This document shows positions 26,886-34,872 of a DNA stretch of 64,000 bases, one piece after another. Source of the stretch: CAVTQZ01 sp963737015. Lineage in GTDB: Bacteria; Actinomycetota; Acidimicrobiia; Acidimicrobiales; UBA8190. Both the position numbers and the translations under genes were made by a program. The stretch is taken from the NCBI GenBank assembly GCA_963737015.1, contig CAVTQZ010000001.1, positions 2,170,001 to 2,234,000 of the forward strand, in the 5' to 3' direction. Each line of letters begins with the position of its first letter. Within the stretch, counting starts at the first letter, position 1. Below the pieces are notes generated by a model. It had not been told where the DNA came from and made no database searches. It saw nothing but the letters and a program-made list of their open reading frames with translations.

Positions 26886-27884
26886 ATGAAGATCGAGGCC
26901 TCGGTCACATCGATTTCGTGGATCCCGTCGGAAGCGATCACCGGCGCAGCGAGCAAGATGCCTTTCGAGGTGGGGGTCGCCCACTACGACGAGCCCCCTC
27001 CCGACGTCATCGAGGACCTCGAGGAGCTTCGGCAGGCGGACCGCTTCCGCTTCGCCAACGAGCTTCGATGCTGGATCAAGGTGGTCGACGGGCGCATCGT
27101 GGACCACGGTCAGTCCGGCGGTGGGCGCATCGGGTCGACCACGCTCCGCATGGGACAGAAGCAGGTGACGTTCCAGGCGATCGCGCTCCCCGACCTGCGC
27201 AAGGCGCCGAAGGCCACCAAGGGCTCGGTGACCTTCGTGCAGACTGCGGGCGGGCGCACCGGTGTGCCCGCGCCGAGGCGGGTGCGGCGTGCCCCCTTCG
27301 TGCAGTTCGCCGCCCCGCTCGCATGGACGACCCTGTCTCTCACCCTCCATGCCGACGGGAGCAGCGAGCACGAGCTGATGGGAGCAAGCCCCTTTCCCCG
27401 GCACTGGGTTTACGACAGCGAGGGAAAGCTCGCGTCCAAGAGCGGGCTGATCGACTTCTCGACGTGGTACCGCAGGGCCTTCGGCAAGCACAGCCCCTGG
27501 GGCGACCAGGACTCTCCCGCACTCACCACCGAAGTCGAGACGGCGCTCGAGCGCCAGCTCTCGGTCGAGCTCATGAGAGGTTCGGGGAAGCCCAAGATCC
27601 GCAAGGTGAAGGCCGGAAAGGCCGTGACCGAGCAGGGCGAGCAGGCCGAGGAACTGTTCCTGGTGCTCGACGGCGTCGTCCGGATAGAGGTCGACGCTGA
27701 GCGCATCGCAGAGTACGGACCCGGATCGATGCACGGAGAGCGCGCAGTGCTCGAGGGAGGAAAGCGCACCTCGACGATAAAGGCGGTGACCGACTGCAAG
27801 CTCGCGGTCGCCTCGGCGGACCAGTTCGACCGCGAGGCGCTCATGAACCTCTCGAGCGGACACCGTCGTGAAGAGAGCCGCTGA
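26886..27884 (+). CDS. Protein with C-terminal cyclic-nucleotide-binding (Crp-like) domain
   Basis: 332 aa. Residues ~1-220 form an unassigned domain (DLEELRQADRFRFANELRCWIKVVDGRIVDHG; PLAWTTLSLTLHADGSSEHELMG; DFSTWYRRAFGKHSPWGDQD). The last ~100 residues are a cNMP-binding barrel: GKAVTEQGEQAEELFLVLDGVVRIEVDAERIAEYGPGSMHGERAVLEGGKRTSTIKAV. The Glu of HGER and the Arg of RTST sit where CRP contacts the phosphate and ribose. No DNA-binding helix-turn-helix follows. GGGGG stands about 5 nt before ATG 26886. It precedes a gene with a cyclase domain by 87 bp, so it may sense that product. Confidence 0.85.
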   Translation: MKIEASVTSISWIPSEAITGAASKMPFEVGVAHYDEPPPDVIEDLEELRQADRFRFANELRCWIKVVDGRIVDHGQSGGGRIGSTTLRMGQKQVTFQAIALPDLRKAPKATKGSVTFVQTAGGRTGVPAPRRVRRAPFVQFAAPLAWTTLSLTLHADGSSEHELMGASPFPRHWVYDSEGKLASKSGLIDFSTWYRRAFGKHSPWGDQDSPALTTEVETALERQLSVELMRGSGKPKIRKVKAGKAVTEQGEQAEELFLVLDGVVRIEVDAERIAEYGPGSMHGERAVLEGGKRTSTIKAVTDCKLAVASADQFDREALMNLSSGHRREESR

Positions 27885-27971
27885 GACAGCGCCGACATAG
27901 CTGAAAAGAGGGCCTTCCGAACGCAGGCAGCGCACGCAACATTCGACGAGCCGATTCGACGAACCGAGCAG

Positions 27972-29456
27972 ATGAGCACAATCGAGGATCACAAGCAGGC
28001 CCAGGGAACGCAGACGAGCCTTCCCGGCACGACCATCAGCATCTTCCTCGCCGACGACAACCTCATCGTGCGTGAGGGTGTGCGGGCGCTGCTCGCGCTC
28101 GAAGACGACTTCACGATCGTGGGCACGGCGGCGGACTACGACGAGCTCGTGGACAAAGCCGGCGAGATCGCCCCCAACGTCGTGGTCACCGACATCCGCA
28201 TGCCCCCCAATTTCCAGCGCGAGGGGATCGAAGCAGCGCACGAGATCCGAAAGCGCCATCCCGGTACCGGCGTTGTGGTGCTCTCGCAGTTCGACGACCC
28301 CGAGTATGCGATCGCGCTTCTCAAAGAAGGCGCGGCAGGTTACGCGTACCTGCTCAAGGACCGGGTCGCCGAAGGCGACCAGCTGGCGCGTGCGGTGCGC
28401 GCGGTGGCGAGCGGTGGTTCGGTTCTCGACCCCGCCATCGTCGAGTCGATGGTGCATCCGGTCACCGACACCGGAGGGTTGAGCGAGTTCGAGGAGGAGT
28501 TGCTCCGGCTCGTGGCGGAGGGACGCCCGATAAAGGCCATCGCAGCCGCCCAGGGCACGACGCCGACCGCCGCTGCGGACGCGGTCGAGAAGCTGTTCCT
28601 GAAGGTCGCGCAGGACGCGGGTGCAGGGGGCCAGAGCTCGTTACGACGCCTGCGGATGCTGCACGAAGCGATCGTGAACCGAGAGGAACAGGGCGAGACT
28701 CTGAGCCGCCTGTTGCCCGGGGGCGTGGCGGACATGTTGCGCGACCAGGCGATGGGAGGCGGTGCGGGCGCAGGCGTCGGTGCCGGGGAGACCAAGCAAC
28801 TCGACGTCAGCGTCCTCATGTCGGACATCCGCGGCTACTCGACCATCGCGGAGCACGCCGATCCGAGCGCCCTGGCCCGCCAGCTGAACCTTCACAGGGC
28901 CGAGATGAACAAAGCGATCCTCGGAGTCGGTGGGACCGTGATGCAGTTCGTCGGCGACGCTGTCATGGCCGTTTTCGGCGCGCCGATGGCGCTCGAGGAC
29001 CACGCCCAGTGTGCCGTGGGCGCGGCCCTTGCGATGCACGCGGCGCAGAACCGCGTGAACGACCTGTGGCGCAGTGAGGGCCTTGCGGTCTTCGAGCTCG
29101 GGATCGGCGTCACGACGGGGCCCGTGGCCGCCGCCCTGCTCGGTTCCGAGGAGCGGCTCGAGTACACGCTCGTCGGGGACACCGTGAACCTCGCGCAGCG
29201 CCTGCAGCAGTGGGCCGAGCCGGGCGAAACCGTCTTGAGCGAGGCGACGTTCGCCGCGTTGAGCGAGCCGCCCGAAGCGGAGGCGCTTCCTCCTGCACTC
29301 GTGAAGGGCCGCGACACTCCGGTCTCGGCATGGAAAATGCGGGCGGACCCGGCCGGTGCTGCGTCAGCCGGTGCTGCGTCAGCCGGTGCTGCGTCAGCCG
29401 GTGTTGCGACAGCCGGCTCTGCGACGGCACAAGAAGACAACGAGGAGACCAGATGA
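27972..29456 (+). CDS. Receiver-domain / class III nucleotide cyclase protein
   Basis: 494 aa. Receiver domain at ~20-140: acidic pair D28-D29, phospho-acceptor D74 in TDIRMPP, conserved K129 in LLKD. A region at ~160-230 resembles a degenerate LuxR-type helix-turn-helix. Class III cyclase at ~275-450: VLMSDIRGYSTIAEHAD and QFVGDAVMAVFGAP supply both metal Asp residues, and LVGDTVNLAQRLQ the transition-state Asn and Arg. The usual substrate-specifying Lys before VGDA is Gln here. The C-terminus is an Ala-Ser-Gly repeat. Its stop overlaps the ABC ATPase start, so signal sensing and transport may be coupled. Confidence 0.9.
   Translation: MSTIEDHKQAQGTQTSLPGTTISIFLADDNLIVREGVRALLALEDDFTIVGTAADYDELVDKAGEIAPNVVVTDIRMPPNFQREGIEAAHEIRKRHPGTGVVVLSQFDDPEYAIALLKEGAAGYAYLLKDRVAEGDQLARAVRAVASGGSVLDPAIVESMVHPVTDTGGLSEFEEELLRLVAEGRPIKAIAAAQGTTPTAAADAVEKLFLKVAQDAGAGGQSSLRRLRMLHEAIVNREEQGETLSRLLPGGVADMLRDQAMGGGAGAGVGAGETKQLDVSVLMSDIRGYSTIAEHADPSALARQLNLHRAEMNKAILGVGGTVMQFVGDAVMAVFGAPMALEDHAQCAVGAALAMHAAQNRVNDLWRSEGLAVFELGIGVTTGPVAAALLGSEERLEYTLVGDTVNLAQRLQQWAEPGETVLSEATFAALSEPPEAEALPPALVKGRDTPVSAWKMRADPAGAASAGAASAGAASAGVATAGSATAQEDNEETR
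29350..29424 (+). repeat. 15-bp in-frame tandem repeat, five units
   Basis: Five 15-bp units from GCCGGTGCTGCGTCA; the first three are identical and the last two have changed. They encode Ala-Gly-Ala-Ala-Ser repeats in the tail of the receiver-cyclase protein. Length variation here would keep the frame. Confidence 0.9.
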
Positions 29457-30241
29457 ACGTCATGGAGGCGCACGGCGTGCGCAAGACCTACGAGTCAGAG
29501 GGCGTGCCCGTGCGGGCCCTGCGGGGACTCGACCTTTCCATGGCCGAGGGCGAGTTCGTGGCGATCATGGGACCCTCCGGTTGCGGAAAGTCGACGTTGC
29601 TCAATCTCGTGGCCGGCTTGGACACGCCCACCGAGGGCGAAATCGTCGTCGCAGGCGAGTCCCTGGTCGACAAGGACGAGAACGATCTGGCCCGCATGCG
29701 ACGCCGGCACATCGGCATCGTCTTCCAGTTCTTCAACCTTCTCGAGGGGATGAGCGTTCTGGAGAATGTCACGCTGCCCGCCGTGATCGCAGGGACGCGA
29801 CGTCGTCAGGCGGAGAGCCGTGCACGGGACCTTCTCGATCTGCTCGGTCTGGGCGACAAGGCGCGAAGCGCCCCCGGAGTGTTGTCGGGTGGGCAACGTC
29901 AGCGCCTTGCGATCGCGCGCGCCCTCGCAAACGCGCCGACCCTCCTCCTCGCCGACGAGCCGACAGGAGCCCTCGACTCGGAGGGCGGCATGGAGATCCT
30001 CGAGCTCTTCCGCCGCCTTCACGCTGGTGGACAGGCCATCCTCCTCGTCACCCACGACGACGCAGTCGCTGCACCGGCATCGCGGATCGTGCACATGCGC
30101 GACGGACGGGTCGCGAGCGACGGGTCCGATGGACAGCCGGCGGGCGAAACCGGCAGTGAGAGCGTCTCGGTCGCTGTGGTTGCGGAAGCGCTGGTCGTGA
30201 CCGGAGAAAGCGCACCCGCCTCCGAGGAAACAGAGCGGTGA
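29453..30241 (+). CDS. ABC transporter ATP-binding protein, MacB/LolD type
   Basis: 262 aa. Walker A is GPSGCGKST, Q-loop VFQFFNLL, signature LSGGQRQRLAIARAL, Walker B LLLADEPTGALD, and H-loop LLVTHDD. Sequence and the RRRHIGIVFQFFNLLEGMSVLENV segment match ATPases that partner FtsX/MacB-type permeases, two of which lie upstream (16996 and 24002). ATG 29453 overlaps the cyclase stop (ATGA), and its own stop overlaps the kinase start (GTGA), so cyclase, ATPase and kinase are one translational unit. The C-terminal ~45 residues are a low-complexity Ser/Glu/Ala extension. Confidence 0.95.
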   Translation: MNVMEAHGVRKTYESEGVPVRALRGLDLSMAEGEFVAIMGPSGCGKSTLLNLVAGLDTPTEGEIVVAGESLVDKDENDLARMRRRHIGIVFQFFNLLEGMSVLENVTLPAVIAGTRRRQAESRARDLLDLLGLGDKARSAPGVLSGGQRQRLAIARALANAPTLLLADEPTGALDSEGGMEILELFRRLHAGGQAILLVTHDDAVAAPASRIVHMRDGRVASDGSDGQPAGETGSESVSVAVVAEALVVTGESAPASEETER

Positions 30242-32484
30242 CCACACCGACCACCGAGTCTGCGACAACCGGAGCGCATCCCACGCTCCGCACCGGCTCC
30301 TCGGGAGCCGTCACCCCGATCGTCGTTCGCGACCTCGGGAAACAGCGTGAGCGCCGTCACCCCGAGGTTGACGAACCACGCGAGCCTGCGAGCCCACAGT
30401 GGGTGGTGCCCGCAGCGATGCTCGCGGTCATCGCCATTGCCTGCGCCGTCGGGGCACCGATCGTCGACCGGCGCGGAGACCTCTACACGGAGGTCGTCCG
30501 GGCTGTCGTCGTGGCGTCCTTCGCCTTCGCCGGCACGGTCGCGCTTTTAAGGCGGCCGTCGGAGAGACAGCCGCTGCTCGCACTGCTGGGCGCGGCGCTA
30601 GGCGGGGCGGTTGAGTTGTTCTCGGCGGTACTTCAGGCCCACGCGCACGGGACTTCGGTGAGCTCGGGCCTTGTCTCCGTGGCCCACATAGCCGAGCCAC
30701 TCGCGCTCGCGCTCCTGCCGATCGCGACCATGCACTTCCTTCTCGGTCTGCCCGACGGGAGCTGCAGGCTCAGCCGTGCGTTCGTCGTCGCCGGATATGC
30801 GGTCGGCCTCGGCGTGGGACTCGCCGTATGGACGAGGAGACCCGACGTCCCCCTTTGGCCCATTGCGATCGAGATCGTCGTGGCTCTGCCCGTGGGTCTC
30901 GTAGCGTCGCAGCGGCGCTATTCGCGATCGATGGGCCTCGAGCGTCAGCGGATGCAGTGGTTCGGCTGGGCCGTTGCGATTGCAGTCGAGATGCTTCTCG
31001 TTTCATTGGCTCTGAGGCTCCTGTGGGGCTGGCCGACCCGCGCTCCGTTGGTCGTGGCCGTGTCCTCGCTGCCGATTGCGATCGCCGTGGCGATGGGCAG
31101 CTTGCGGCGCTTCGCCTCGCGCATAGACCGGATCCTCGCCCACACGGTGTCCCTGGCGGGGCTCACCGGAATCGTCGCCATCGTGTACCTCGTCGTCGTG
31201 GTCGGCCTGGGGCATACACCGACGCACGACGAGAGGTCGTTGCTCGCACTGTCGATGATCGCTGCCGCCGTGGCTGCACTGGTCTACGGGCCCGCACGCC
31301 AGCGGCTGGCTCAGTACGCCAACCGGATCGTCTACGGCGAACGCGAGGCCCCGGACGCCGTCCTCCGTACCTTCGGCAGCCGCCTCTCGCGCGCGATCCC
31401 GATGGACGAGCTTCTGTTGCAAGTCGGCGAGTCACTGCGCAAGACCCTCGCACTCTCCGCCGCCGAAGTCTGGACCGGCTCCGGGGGGATCCTCGAGAAA
31501 GCGATCTCGGTACCCGACAGCCCGGTCGCACGGATCTCCCTCAGCCCGGAGGAGGAATCCGTCGTGGCAAGAGCGGGCGTGACAGGCAACGCTTGGCTCG
31601 AGGTTTGGATGCCGGGGCTTCTCGAGGGTCGCGAGAGCTCGACCTTCCGGGTGGCCCCCACCACCCACTCGGGTCAGGTGCTGGGGCTGATCGTTGCGGT
31701 ACGCCCGCCGAAGGGTGACCAGTTCACGTTGGACGACGACACGATGCTCACAGAGCTCGCCCGCCAGGTCGGCCTCGCGCTTCACAACGTCGAGCTCGAC
31801 TCGGCCCTGCAGGCATCGCTCAACGAGGTGCGACGTCAAGCGGACGAGCTTCAGGCCTCGCGTGCTCGGATCGTCGCCGCATCCGACGCCGCCCGGCGTC
31901 AGATCGAGCGCAACCTGCATGACGGAGCGCAGCAGCACCTCGTCGCGCTGGCGGTCAACGTCCGACTCGCTCGCAAGCTTGCGGACACCGACCCGCAGGC
32001 CTCCGGCGAGATTCTCGACCAGCTCGGTGCGAGTCTGCAGGAGGCCGTGCAGGAGTTGCGTGCGCTGGCGCACGGCATCTACCCGCCGCTGCTCATCGAT
32101 CGCGGCGTCGAAGAGGCGCTGCGATCAGCTGCTTCACGTGCGGCACTGCCCACGGAGGTGCAGGCCGAAGGAATCGAGCGCTACCAACCGGAGGAAGAGG
32201 CGGCTGTCTACTTCTGCTGCATGGAAGCTCTTCAGAACGCGGGCAAGCACGCGGGTGAAGGCGCCACGGCGACGGTACGTGTCTGGGCGGACGGGCGCAC
32301 CCTGTTCTTCGAGGTCGCGGACACAGGAGCCGGCTTCGACATGAAGGGCGTCGAGTCGCATGGTGCGGGCTTCGTGAACATGAGTGACCGGGTGGGTGCC
32401 ATCGGCGGCGCCGTCTCGGTGTGGTCCGCGCCCGGCCAGGGCACGAGGATCTCGGGAAAGGTGCCGATCAGCCACAAGGCCTGA
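30238..32484 (+). CDS. Sensor histidine kinase, NarL-type (HisKA_3) with membrane and GAF-like regions
   Basis: 748 aa from GTG 30238. About eight hydrophobic helices between residues ~60 and 350 form the membrane sensor. A GAF-like region follows (~360-520). The dimerisation/phosphoacceptor segment is DAARRQIERNLHDGAQQHLVALAV with the His of NLHDG, typical of HisKA_3. The ATPase domain has the N-box MEALQNAGKHAG, DTGAGFDMKG and GAGFVNMSDRVGAIGG. Partners are probably the receiver proteins at 32602 and 33128 and the receiver-cyclase at 27972. The stimulus is unknown. Confidence 0.94.
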   Translation: MTTPTTESATTGAHPTLRTGSSGAVTPIVVRDLGKQRERRHPEVDEPREPASPQWVVPAAMLAVIAIACAVGAPIVDRRGDLYTEVVRAVVVASFAFAGTVALLRRPSERQPLLALLGAALGGAVELFSAVLQAHAHGTSVSSGLVSVAHIAEPLALALLPIATMHFLLGLPDGSCRLSRAFVVAGYAVGLGVGLAVWTRRPDVPLWPIAIEIVVALPVGLVASQRRYSRSMGLERQRMQWFGWAVAIAVEMLLVSLALRLLWGWPTRAPLVVAVSSLPIAIAVAMGSLRRFASRIDRILAHTVSLAGLTGIVAIVYLVVVVGLGHTPTHDERSLLALSMIAAAVAALVYGPARQRLAQYANRIVYGEREAPDAVLRTFGSRLSRAIPMDELLLQVGESLRKTLALSAAEVWTGSGGILEKAISVPDSPVARISLSPEEESVVARAGVTGNAWLEVWMPGLLEGRESSTFRVAPTTHSGQVLGLIVAVRPPKGDQFTLDDDTMLTELARQVGLALHNVELDSALQASLNEVRRQADELQASRARIVAASDAARRQIERNLHDGAQQHLVALAVNVRLARKLADTDPQASGEILDQLGASLQEAVQELRALAHGIYPPLLIDRGVEEALRSAASRAALPTEVQAEGIERYQPEEEAAVYFCCMEALQNAGKHAGEGATATVRVWADGRTLFFEVADTGAGFDMKGVESHGAGFVNMSDRVGAIGGAVSVWSAPGQGTRISGKVPISHKA

Positions 32485-32490
32485 TCCCGG

Positions 32491-32570
32491 ACAGCTTCGC
32501 TTCTTCGCGCTGCTTCGCTCTCCTTCGCACTGCTTCGCTCTGCTTCGCACCCCTTCGCTCTGTTTCCGTC
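32491..32570. repeat. ~20-bp tandem repeat, about four copies
   Basis: Degenerate units of the form TGCTTCGCTCTGCTTCGCAC (32511-32530, 32531-32550, 32551-32570, with an earlier partial copy). They fill most of the convergent gap between the kinase and the receiver gene. The core TTCGC recurs every 8-12 bp. No coding role or T-rich terminator is visible. Confidence 0.8.
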
Positions 32571-32601
32571 GCTTCCCCAGGAGGGCGCTCGACCCTGCCG
32601 G

Positions 32602-32991
32602 TCATGACGAGAGTGGCGTCTCCGCGTTCCCTGCCCAGATGTTTCCGAGAACGTCCGGACCGAAGTCTTCTTTGTGCACGTATGCAATGGCGCCACATGT
32701 GCACGCGTCAGCGGGTAGATCTTCCGCGTCGTAGGTGGAAAGCAGAACGACCCGGGTCGTCGGATGCTCCGCGACGATTCGTCGAGTCGCCTCGATGCCT
32801 CCGATTCCGTCCATGTTTATGTCCATCAGGACGAGATCGGGGCTGAGCGCAGCTGCCTGTTCGAGCGCTTCCTCCCCCGATTTCGCGTCGCCCACTACGT
32901 CGAATCCGGCTGTGACTCTCACGACGGCCTTTGCAGCTGCACGAAAGGGCGCCTGATCGTCGACGATGAGGACACTGATTGGCTCAGCCAC
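32602..32991 (-). CDS. Single-domain response regulator (receiver only)
   Basis: About 129 aa from GTG 32991 (AGGAT upstream). Receiver signatures: ISVLIVDDQAPFRAAAKAVV, phospho-acceptor Asp in LVLMDINMDGIGGIEATRRI, and YVHKED with the conserved Lys. The HTH domain usual in NarL/FixJ regulators is absent, and the protein ends about 10 residues after the receiver. It may act as a phosphate sink or by protein contact. It is convergent with the histidine kinase gene. Confidence 0.88.
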   Translation of the reverse strand: MAEPISVLIVDDQAPFRAAAKAVVRVTAGFDVVGDAKSGEEALEQAAALSPDLVLMDINMDGIGGIEATRRIVAEHPTTRVVLLSTYDAEDLPADACTCGAIAYVHKEDFGPDVLGNIWAGNAETPLSS

Positions 32992-33127
32992 ACATCCATC
33001 CTGACAGCACACCCAGGGCTGTCACACAGGGACAGCACGAACGCGGGAGGGGTGTTGGCACTACCCGGCCGGCCCGGCGTCGAACCCTCGAGTTGGCTGC
33101 GTGCTCCCAGCTCTCCGCTCTCCGATG

Positions 33128-33805
33128 TCAGCTGTCGTGGGCCGCGAGGAACAGGAGCACCGCCTTCACCCTCCGGTGGACGTCCGGCTCCTGCGAGAGA
33201 GCAAGCTTGGAGAAGATCGAGTTGATGTGCTTCTCGACGGCACGCTCGGAGAGGACGAGGCTCGATGCGACTGCAGCGTTGTTCTTGCCCTTCGCCATCT
33301 CGGCGAGGATCTCCGTCTCCCTCGGTGTGAGCAGCCGCATAGGCGAGTCCGCCGCGCGCGAGCGCGCCGACACGAGGGCATCGACCACCTGCGGGTCGAT
33401 CACCGAGCCGCCGCGCGACACCTCCCTTATCGCCTCCGCCAACTGGCCGATGTCCGACACCCTTTCCTTCAACAGGTAGGCCCTGCCCTTCGAGCCGTGT
33501 TCGAGGAAATTGAGTGCGTACGCCGGTTCGGAGTACTGGCTCAACAGCACCACGCCGATCTCGGGATGGCGCTCGCGCAGTTCGTTGGCGGCCCTGATGC
33601 CCTCGTCCGTCCCGGTCGGGGGCATGCGGATGTCGGTGACCACAACGTCCGGCTTCTTTGCTTCTACCGCCGCGAGCAGGGAGTCGTAGTCCGCGCACGA
33701 AGCGGCGACCTCGAGGTCGGGCTCGGACTCGATGAGCCTCCCGACACCCTCTCGGACCAGATAGTTGTCCTCCGCCAGCACCACGTTGACCATGTCGACC
33801 GGCAC
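33128..33805 (-). CDS. NarL/FixJ-family response regulator
   Basis: 225 aa. Receiver: VNVVLAEDNYLVREGVGRLIES, phospho-acceptor Asp in VVVTDIRMPPTGTDEGIRAA, and AYLLKERV with the Lys. The LuxR-type helix-turn-helix is LLTPRETEILAEMAKGKNNAAVASSLVLSERAVEKHINSIFSKL. The receiver resembles that of the receiver-cyclase protein (shared TDIRMPP and LLKxRV features), pointing to a common ancestor or kinase. It is probably a DNA-binding output for the kinase at 30238. The start may be GTG 33805 or ATG 33793. Confidence 0.92.
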   Translation of the reverse strand: MPVDMVNVVLAEDNYLVREGVGRLIESEPDLEVAASCADYDSLLAAVEAKKPDVVVTDIRMPPTGTDEGIRAANELRERHPEIGVVLLSQYSEPAYALNFLEHGSKGRAYLLKERVSDIGQLAEAIREVSRGGSVIDPQVVDALVSARSRAADSPMRLLTPRETEILAEMAKGKNNAAVASSLVLSERAVEKHINSIFSKLALSQEPDVHRRVKAVLLFLAAHDS

Positions 33806-33909
33806 GCCGGAAGGTTATTCGACCTTCGGAGCGCCCCCGTGTTCACCGAAGGGCCAGGAACGACCGGAAAATCGGCCCGGAGATGGGTTGACGAGGGACC
33901 ACAGGAGGA

Positions 33910-34743
33910 TCACCTGAGGTTCAGGTCCATGCCCTCGAAGGCTGCTTCCACGGGGAATCCCACGTCGGCGTAAGAGGCCACGATCTCGTCGATCTGCTCA
34001 TCGGTCCGGGGCGGATCATGGTGGAACAGAACCAGTCTTTTCGCTCCTGCCGCCTTGGCGAGACAGACGGCGTATCCAGCCGAGGCGTGACCGAAGGAGG
34101 CGCGCTCGGGGAGCTCGTCGTCGGTGTACTGCGCGTCGTGGAACAGCACGTCGCATCCACGTGCGAGCGTGAGCGCTTGCTCGTGGTACTCGCCGAGTCC
34201 ATCCGGCCCGGGCCCGAGCACGGTCGGGCAGTGATCCGACATGTATGCGACGGTCGCATGCCCGTCGGAGATCCGATATCCGAAAGTCCTCCCTCCTTTG
34301 TGTGGGATCTCGAGGCTCAGGACCGAGAAACCCTCTATCTCCCGTTCGCCGGGCTCGAGGGCGAGGAAGCGCCAGTCACCACGCAACTGCTTGGGCGTGA
34401 TCGGGAAGTGCGGCGGGGACATGAAACGCTCGAGCACTTCCTCGGTCTCGCCTTGTGCCGGCACGTAGAGGTCGACACGCGCCCCCGGGTCGTCGCCGGC
34501 CCGGAAAAATGGGAGGCCCTGTGTGTGGTCCCAGTGAAGATGGCCGAGCATGATCGACCCGCGAAAGGGCTTGCCGTCGAACAGCGCGCTGGCGCTTCTG
34601 ATTCCGGTCCCCGAATCGAGCAGGAGCTTGGGCACCTCGCCGTCGTGCGCGATCGCCACGCACGAGGTGTTTCCGCCATAGCGCAGGAAGTCGGCTCCCG
34701 GTGCCGGGGTCGATCCCCGCACACCACAGACGATCAGCCGCAC
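33910..34743 (-). CDS. Metallo-beta-lactamase-fold hydrolase
   Basis: About 277 aa. N-terminus LIVCGVRGSTPAPGADFLRYGGNTSCVAI is typical of the RNase Z/SpoIIE-associated MBL group. The metal motif is IMLGHLHWDHTQGLPFF (HxHxDH), with further ligands in AYMSDHCP, LFHDAQYTDDE and LVLFHHDPP. GTG 34743 is preferred because homology starts there; the frame extends upstream to 34845. Substrate unknown; cyclic nucleotides, phosphodiesters or thioesters are possible in the fold. There is no obvious operon partner. Confidence 0.85.
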   Translation of the reverse strand: MRLIVCGVRGSTPAPGADFLRYGGNTSCVAIAHDGEVPKLLLDSGTGIRSASALFDGKPFRGSIMLGHLHWDHTQGLPFFRAGDDPGARVDLYVPAQGETEEVLERFMSPPHFPITPKQLRGDWRFLALEPGEREIEGFSVLSLEIPHKGGRTFGYRISDGHATVAYMSDHCPTVLGPGPDGLGEYHEQALTLARGCDVLFHDAQYTDDELPERASFGHASAGYAVCLAKAAGAKRLVLFHHDPPRTDEQIDEIVASYADVGFPVEAAFEGMDLNLR

Positions 34744-34872
34744 CGACCGTCGAACCGCAGCATCGAAAAGAAAGGACGTGGGGTCACGATGGACACGGGG
34801 AGGAGGATACGCGGCCTCGTCCGCCTCGCTGCGTCTTCGGCCCACGCCATGGCCAAAAGCAAGGAGAGCTGC

